In this document: piece by piece, positions 41,163-45,533 of the stretch | How positions within the stretch are numbered: position 1 is the stretch's first letter | Layout of the letters: every line of letters begins with the position of its first letter | NCBI GenBank assembly: GCA_016800925.1 | Contig: JABCPU010000504.1 | Location: 1 to 45,533 of the forward strand | DNA: 45,533 nt | Direction: 5' to 3' | From: Suillus spraguei | Taxonomy: Eukaryota; Basidiomycota; Agaricomycetes; Boletales; Suillaceae | The notes under the pieces: generated by a model | The model's input: only the letters and a program-made list of their open reading frames with translations | What the model was told of the DNA's origin: nothing | Databases searched by the model: none | Position numbers and translations under genes: made by a program

Positions 41163-42587
41163 TTACTCATTGTCCCCATCATGCCCTTCGTTCTCGTCAC
41201 TCTCACTGCTACTCTCAACAATGGCAGCACTCTTTTCTACTGTCTTTTTTGTGCGCGTCTTCCGTGGTTTGTAGATGGTCTCCCCAGCTGCTTGACGAGC
41301 ATGATTGCTGGTAGTCCTGTCTGCAAGCTCTTCCTCAGTTAGCTTCATCCATTTACAGGTCTCGTTGATGAGTGTGTTGATCAATAATTGCACTGACTTG
41401 CATCCGCCAATACGAGAGGGATTTTGGACTGGCAGAAGTTCGAAGGGCCAACCTTTGAGCTCCACACCATAGTGTTCAACAATGGCGCGCTCATAGTTAG
41501 TATAGTTCATTTTCGTGTGGTTGGCGAGTTTGTTTTTGCGCAAGATAAAGTCTGCATCAACATCAGCAACAATGAAAACTCGATGATAGAGATGGCGCTC
41601 ACCAAGTTTGTCTTGTATGAGCATCCGACATTCACTGACCAGCTGGTTGAGGGATTTTTTCTCCGTTGATATAGTCGGTATGTCTTCAGCTGCGGGAATA
41701 GAACATCATCAAAAACACATTAGTTAGAGTAAAATATAGAAACTTACCAAGGCCAGAGACAGCAAATGCTTCCAGTTTTAATGCCAGGCGCCGAGGCTCG
41801 AGATCCAGAATGGCTCGCACAAACTTCTCAGCCTTCTCTGAAAAAAAAAGTTTGGGACCGCTAAGGTCCTCAATTCCACCGCGGACAGCCACATAAAAGC
41901 CTTCAACACTGAGGTGGGAGCAAATAGCTGTCCACTGGATGATATGCCTGTCAGAAAACAAGCGACGAAGAAAATAAGAAAGTACCTCTTGGTCCATAGC
42001 AGCAAAAGTAGCCTGCGTGTCGCGCTGGACCGCTCTTGGGTTGTCGCGGACCATGCGCTGCTTGTTGGCATGCATCTTGATAATCTCAACTTTGTGATTA
42101 TTCTTTTGAGCGTGGGAGAGTCTTGCATAGTCATTGCAAAGAGTTTCTTTATGAGACTCAATAAACTCTGTGAGTTTCCAACGGTTACCCTTTGATAGGC
42201 CTGGAAAGGAGTTGAAATTGAGCACAAAGTGATATAGATACACACACCTTCATTTATGTCATCCAGTCGTTGGCGAACAAATGCATTCCATGTGTTTGGA
42301 TGCCGAGAATGCCAAACAGTCTGACCCCCAAGGTAAAGTTGACGTTGCATCCAACGCTCGGAGCTAGTAGCATCTGTTGAGCCTCGGAGTACTGTTGTTA
42401 TGTATTATGATAGAAGGTCTCACCGACCATGTTTCTTGGCAAGGACTTGAACCTGGTCCATGTAGGTTGTGCGAGCGCCGTTCACATCATCAGTGAGTGC
42501 AACGAACTTTGCACGACATGCAGCCTTCTGACACGTTGTGAGCTGGGGACAGATTTTCTTGACTTTGCTTGTATTTCCGCGTGCCAT
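41163..42587 (-). CDS. Unknown 427-aa protein, four exons
   Basis: Exons on the minus strand are 42587-42428, 42391-42248, 42200-41748 and 41689-41163, all joined in phase 1, giving 428 codons with the stop. Introns 2 and 3 have good signals (GTGTGT...TTCCAG; GTAAGT...CCGCAG). The first intron needs a weak GTCGGT donor, so the first 53 residues (MARGNTSKVKKICPQ) are less certain. The protein has a basic N-terminus, a long helical middle (KGNRWKLTEFIESHKETL, FFSEKAEKFVRAILDLE), a conserved-looking core (YERAIVEHYGVELKGWPFE, NPSRIGG) and a Lys-rich then acidic tail (KPRKTRTKK; ESSSESDENEGHDGD). It is reminiscent of repeated agaricomycete hypothetical proteins near transposons, but I cannot name a family. 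It reads in the same direction as the 298-aa gene and the KDZ gene upstream. Confidence 0.66.
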
Positions 42588-42797
42588 GATGAACTGAATA
42601 GGTGAGGTAAGTAATGAAAATTCTGACTTACATCGAGGGCTATTTATCGGACAGCAGCGCAGCAACGGCACTCGCTCGAAAATATGGACCCGAAAGAAAA
42701 TACGAAATTCTGACATGCGATAACGTTACAAAAAATTGTACTTAGTAGATCAAAGACACTAAAATTTGATTCAGTCATTTCGCTCCTTTGCCGAAAC

Positions 42798-43828
42798 TCA
42801 AAACTCACCTAGATTATGCATAGCATACAAAAGAGCAGATTTTCGGGGCTCAAGCACCAAGTTATCATCAAGAACATATGGCCACTGCGTGTCCTCGAAG
42901 CCTTCCCCCTGAAGAACACAAGAGTGAATCTCATGGACAACACCGCGTGGAAGATCATGCAAGGCAAGGATGACCTTTATGTCCTCAAAGGTAGGAGTGT
43001 TTGGGGTACCAACACAACCGTTCAAACATTCAGTGCCGAGATTTCGGACAACTGGGTAACCAGGAGCCGAACCTTGAGGCAACCAACGACTTTCGGCCAA
43101 TTTGCCAGGGCCAAATGCATCAAGCGATGTCAAGCAAGTACCCGTGGTGTCTCTAGTGTAGACACCAGGATGGGGTCTCACAGACGTGAGCTCTTTAGTA
43201 CCTGAGTGTGACCTTAAGTGATCCTGTCAAAACAAAATGGAAGGAATGAACACACCATCGTTAAGTTTAAGAGCGATCTGCTCGACATCGGAGATATTGT
43301 TGGATGTCGTGTCAGTCATGGTAGCATCTAGATGAGAATCAGTTTGGCAATAAGGCAAACAAAAACAAAAAAACTAACTCCATCGTAGTCTAGTAGGCAG
43401 ATCAACCATTTTCCAACAGTTGTTTGGAAACCAGGAGTCACGAATCCAAGGGAGCGAATGGCCGAGAAGAGTGGTAGTGATTTCACTCATGGCATTGGCA
43501 AGCTCATAGGTTGGCGGATGAGACACAGTAGCTTTGAGGATGATATCTGGAGATTTAATGGCAAACATCCTGCATCCTTGAGGCCCTCGTTTGTACCTAT
43601 ATTTTGCCGGCCGGTTGAAATCAAATGTTGCATAGAATTGAATACATATGAAGTCGTGCTGAATCAACAGTGAGTGCACACAGTTTCTAGAGACAGAAAG
43701 AAAAAGCGCACCAGTGCATCATCATCAGCGCCAACTGCAAGGTCTAAATAGTGAAGGTGGAATGGCCGAGGCAGATGACCATCCAGGCCGCTTGATTCTG
43801 TTGTGAATGTGGAGTTTGAAGTAGGCAT
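42798..43828 (-). CDS. Unknown 298-aa protein, four exons
   Basis: Exons 43828-43712, 43658-43379, 43327-43254 and 43223-42798 join with phases 0, 1 and 0 and stay open to TGA at 42800-42798. Donors are GTGCGC, GTTAGT and GTGTTC, weaker than usual, while acceptors (ATTCAG, ATCTAG, TGACAG) are good. ATG 43828 (MPTSNSTFTTESSG) was chosen as start; an in-frame upstream extension to 43960 exists but looks non-coding. Features include FICIQFYATFDFNRPAKYRY, CRMFAIKSPDIILKA, a Gly/Pro-rich region (GPGKLAESRWLPQGSAPG) and FEDIKVILALHDLP. No domain or membrane segment is recognised. The stop follows an alternative GTGAGT, so a further exon cannot be excluded. Confidence 0.55.
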
Positions 43829-44106
43829 AGTCAAAGTTGGGTGATTGCAGAAAGTAACAGACTTGGAGGATACGAAAATGCAGGATGAAGCAAGATATAA
43901 GGCAGGTATTAGGCAGATGCACATGTGGCACACTGCATGCAGTTGCAATGTGGCATACAAACGTCACATCAATCTAAGATTGATCCATCAATAACTACTA
44001 ATAATATACCCATCAATTTAAGATCTTCGTGATTATATGCATTCTGGCACAGGTACTTCTTTGTCTTCACAGCGTAGCAGCAGCATGGACTTCCCTTTCT
44101 TCAGCC
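43829..44106. other. Intergenic spacer with one isolated 60-bp repeat unit
   Basis: No supported gene. A copy of catggacttccctttcttcag at 44083 belongs to the foldback repeat family but lies just outside its inverted ends. Confidence 0.45.
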
Positions 44107-44464
44107 TTATTGCAAGGGGACAGCATAGCAATCAGAAACAATGTAAGGACTGAAGAAAGGGAAGTCCATGCTGCTACGTTGTTACCGTTCCCTCTGAACA
44201 GTGTAAGGACTGAAGAAAGGGAAGTCCATGGCAAGCCGTCCTTACACTGTTCAGAGGGAATGGTAACAACGTAGCTGCATGGACTTCCCTTTCTTCAGTC
44301 CTTACACTGTTCAGAGGGAACGGTAAAAATGTGGCAGCATGGACTTCCCTTTCTTCAGTCCTTACACTGTTCAGAGGGAATGGTAACAACGTAGCAGCAT
44401 GGACTTCCCTTTCTTCAGTCCTTACATATGTTCTGAGCCTTGCTATGCTGTCCCCTCGCAATAA
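44107..44464. mobile_element. Foldback (MITE-like) element of inverted 60-bp repeats
   Basis: The ends TTATTGCAAGGGGACAGC (44107) and GCTGTCCCCTCGCAATAA (44464) are inverted repeats extending inwards about 84 bp. Inside, the 60-bp unit containing catggacttccctttcttcag occurs twice inverted (ending 44170 and 44230) and three times direct (starting 44278, 44338 and 44398), each exactly 60 bp apart, with the turn near 44245. The whole can fold into a long hairpin. No coding capacity; the open frame across the direct units is an effect of the period being divisible by three. No clear target duplication was seen. Confidence 0.85.
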
Positions 44465-44543
44465 AGACTTGTTCTGAAGGAATGGTAAATGCATTAACAA
44501 TCAATCCTCAAATTTGTGTGTAATGCAAAATCACAGAAGAGAA

Positions 44544-45533
44544 CTACAATGACATCTGCTGAATACATATGTCAAATTGTGCCGCCTCGTCTCCTTCTAA
44601 TTCATCTTCAATCATCTCTACTGAGACTTCATCTACAGAGTCCAATGAGTCATCTGTTGCGGTCACATCAGAAGGAACACAGCCGGTAAATCCTTCAAGT
44701 GAATATATGCGATTGATAAACACGGTGCACATCATTGACCCTCCGCTGCGATGATACAGCCTCCAAATTTCTGACGCAAGCAGAGGGTTAGTTAGCTCAA
44801 GCTCAGTGGCCATGTGTTTGATGTCAGAATCCTCAGCATCAATCCAAGCGTGCAAGCGGCGGGTTTCAACATTGAGTCGAGTAATCTCCTCACGAGCTCG
44901 GAGAATCTTGAAGTACTTGACACCCATCTGACGATGCGTGGTGTTGCTCCAAGGCTTGGTCAAGGCGGGTCTCAAGATCCTCAACAATATGATTTGAATT
45001 TGAAGACGGTGTTCCACTGCACCGAGCACTTGTGCCTGCTTAGTTGATTGAGAAGCTGCAACACTCAACCCAGAGTCAGGTGTGAATGATGATGGCAAGT
45101 ACGTCAAAAATTTATCAGTTCTGAACAAGTCGAACTGTTGTCTGGATTGATTGTGAACTTTAAAATATATGCAAACGAAGTAAAATGAAACTTACTGGTA
45201 CATGTTGAGCTTCTCAAGCGCTTCAACGTAATCGACCGCGAGAGCGTCGCGTGCTGGCTCCGATGCAACGGACTCCAGATATGCGAGTTCTTCGGTTACC
45301 CAAGTCTCAAAATCCATGGCTTGGTCAGGAAAGGATAAGCAGTAGGCGTCAAGTTCTTTGGTGAAATCATCAATCAGGGTAACCGCTTGTTTGTAGTTAT
45401 TGAAAATAAAGTGGCCTAAATTCAATTAGATCAATCAGAATTACTACATAGTCAGACAATAAATGCTCACTGAGTTCCAAATATTTATCCATGTCCCATT
45501 GGTCGAAATGCAGGTCTAGGAACTGAGAATAGT
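44544..45533 (-). CDS. KDZ transposase, C-terminal exons (partial)
   Basis: Exons 45533-45471 (cut by the window edge), 45415-45196 and 45141-44544 join over introns of 55 bp (GTGAGC...TTTTAG-type) and 54 bp (GTAAGT...ATCCAG). The encoded order is FLDLHFDQWDMDKYLELS, FIFNNYKQAVTLIDDFTKEL, WVTEELAYLESVASEP, VDYVEALEKLNMYQ, then AREEITRLNVETRRLHAWI, NPLLASEIWRLYH and IYSLEGFTG, which is the C-terminal layout of KDZ transposases of a type other than the CxC2 copy at 4494. The acidic tail ends DICIQQMSL. No stop or shift is seen in this part, unlike the first KDZ locus. The catalytic core lies outside the window. Confidence 0.78.

Noticed and set aside
44174..44500. 108-codon minus-strand frame
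   Set aside because: It follows the 60-bp modules of the foldback element; the period is divisible by three, so the same 20 residues repeat.

Overview
The window looks like a transposon-rich piece of a basidiomycete genome, most likely a mushroom-forming agaricomycete. Genes carry 48-62 bp introns with GT(A/G)AGT donors, two loci encode KDZ-type transposases, one locus encodes a TET/JBP-like 2OG-Fe(II) dioxygenase, and the middle is filled by Tf1/sushi-like chromodomain Ty3/gypsy retrotransposons. No bacterial-style operon, CRISPR array or housekeeping gene is visible.

Left part (1-12029): a decayed TET/JBP-like dioxygenase (+), a GC-rich minisatellite, a 246-aa unknown gene (-), a decayed CxC2-type KDZ transposase with six recognisable exons (-), an acidic/basic protein fragment (+), a 180-bp tandem duplication, a 273-codon pseudogene with a duplicated exon (-), a clean six-exon 348-aa gene ending in a zinc-cluster-like Cys motif (+), and a second patch of the same minisatellite. 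TET/JBP genes and KDZ transposons are known to expand together in mushroom fungi, so this half resembles a decayed KDZ neighbourhood. Several Arg codons have become TGA, as expected from CpG methylation followed by deamination.

Middle part (12030-39281): element 1 (12030-19651, +) and element 2 (31705-39281, +) are sister copies, each with about 475-bp LTRs, an 11-nt self-priming primer-binding site, gag, an in-frame UGA, a chromodomain pol, an extra ORF (ORF3) with two zinc knuckles, a small hairpin over the ORF3 stop codon, a polypurine tract and a 3' LTR. Element 3 (24186-31704, -) is an older, CpG-depleted relative that keeps an ORF3 remnant and a hairpin but has lost the chromodomain. 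Solo LTRs lie between and inside them, five of them framed by perfect 5-bp target duplications, in places nested three deep.

Right part (39282-45533): tandem tRNA-Leu(CAA)-like SINE units, a truncated chromovirus LTR, a poorly resolved plus-strand stretch, two multi-exon minus-strand genes of unknown function (427 and 298 aa), a foldback element made of 60-bp repeats, and the C-terminal exons of a second, apparently open KDZ transposase running off the window edge.

The most novel-looking item is ORF3 plus its stop-codon hairpin: the ORF is uninterrupted in element 1 while pol beside it is badly frameshifted, it has the same Cys/His spacing in all three copies, and the hairpin stem changes by compensating pairs. 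Many single-base indels separate elements 1 and 2, so assembly error cannot be excluded as one source of the frameshifts.
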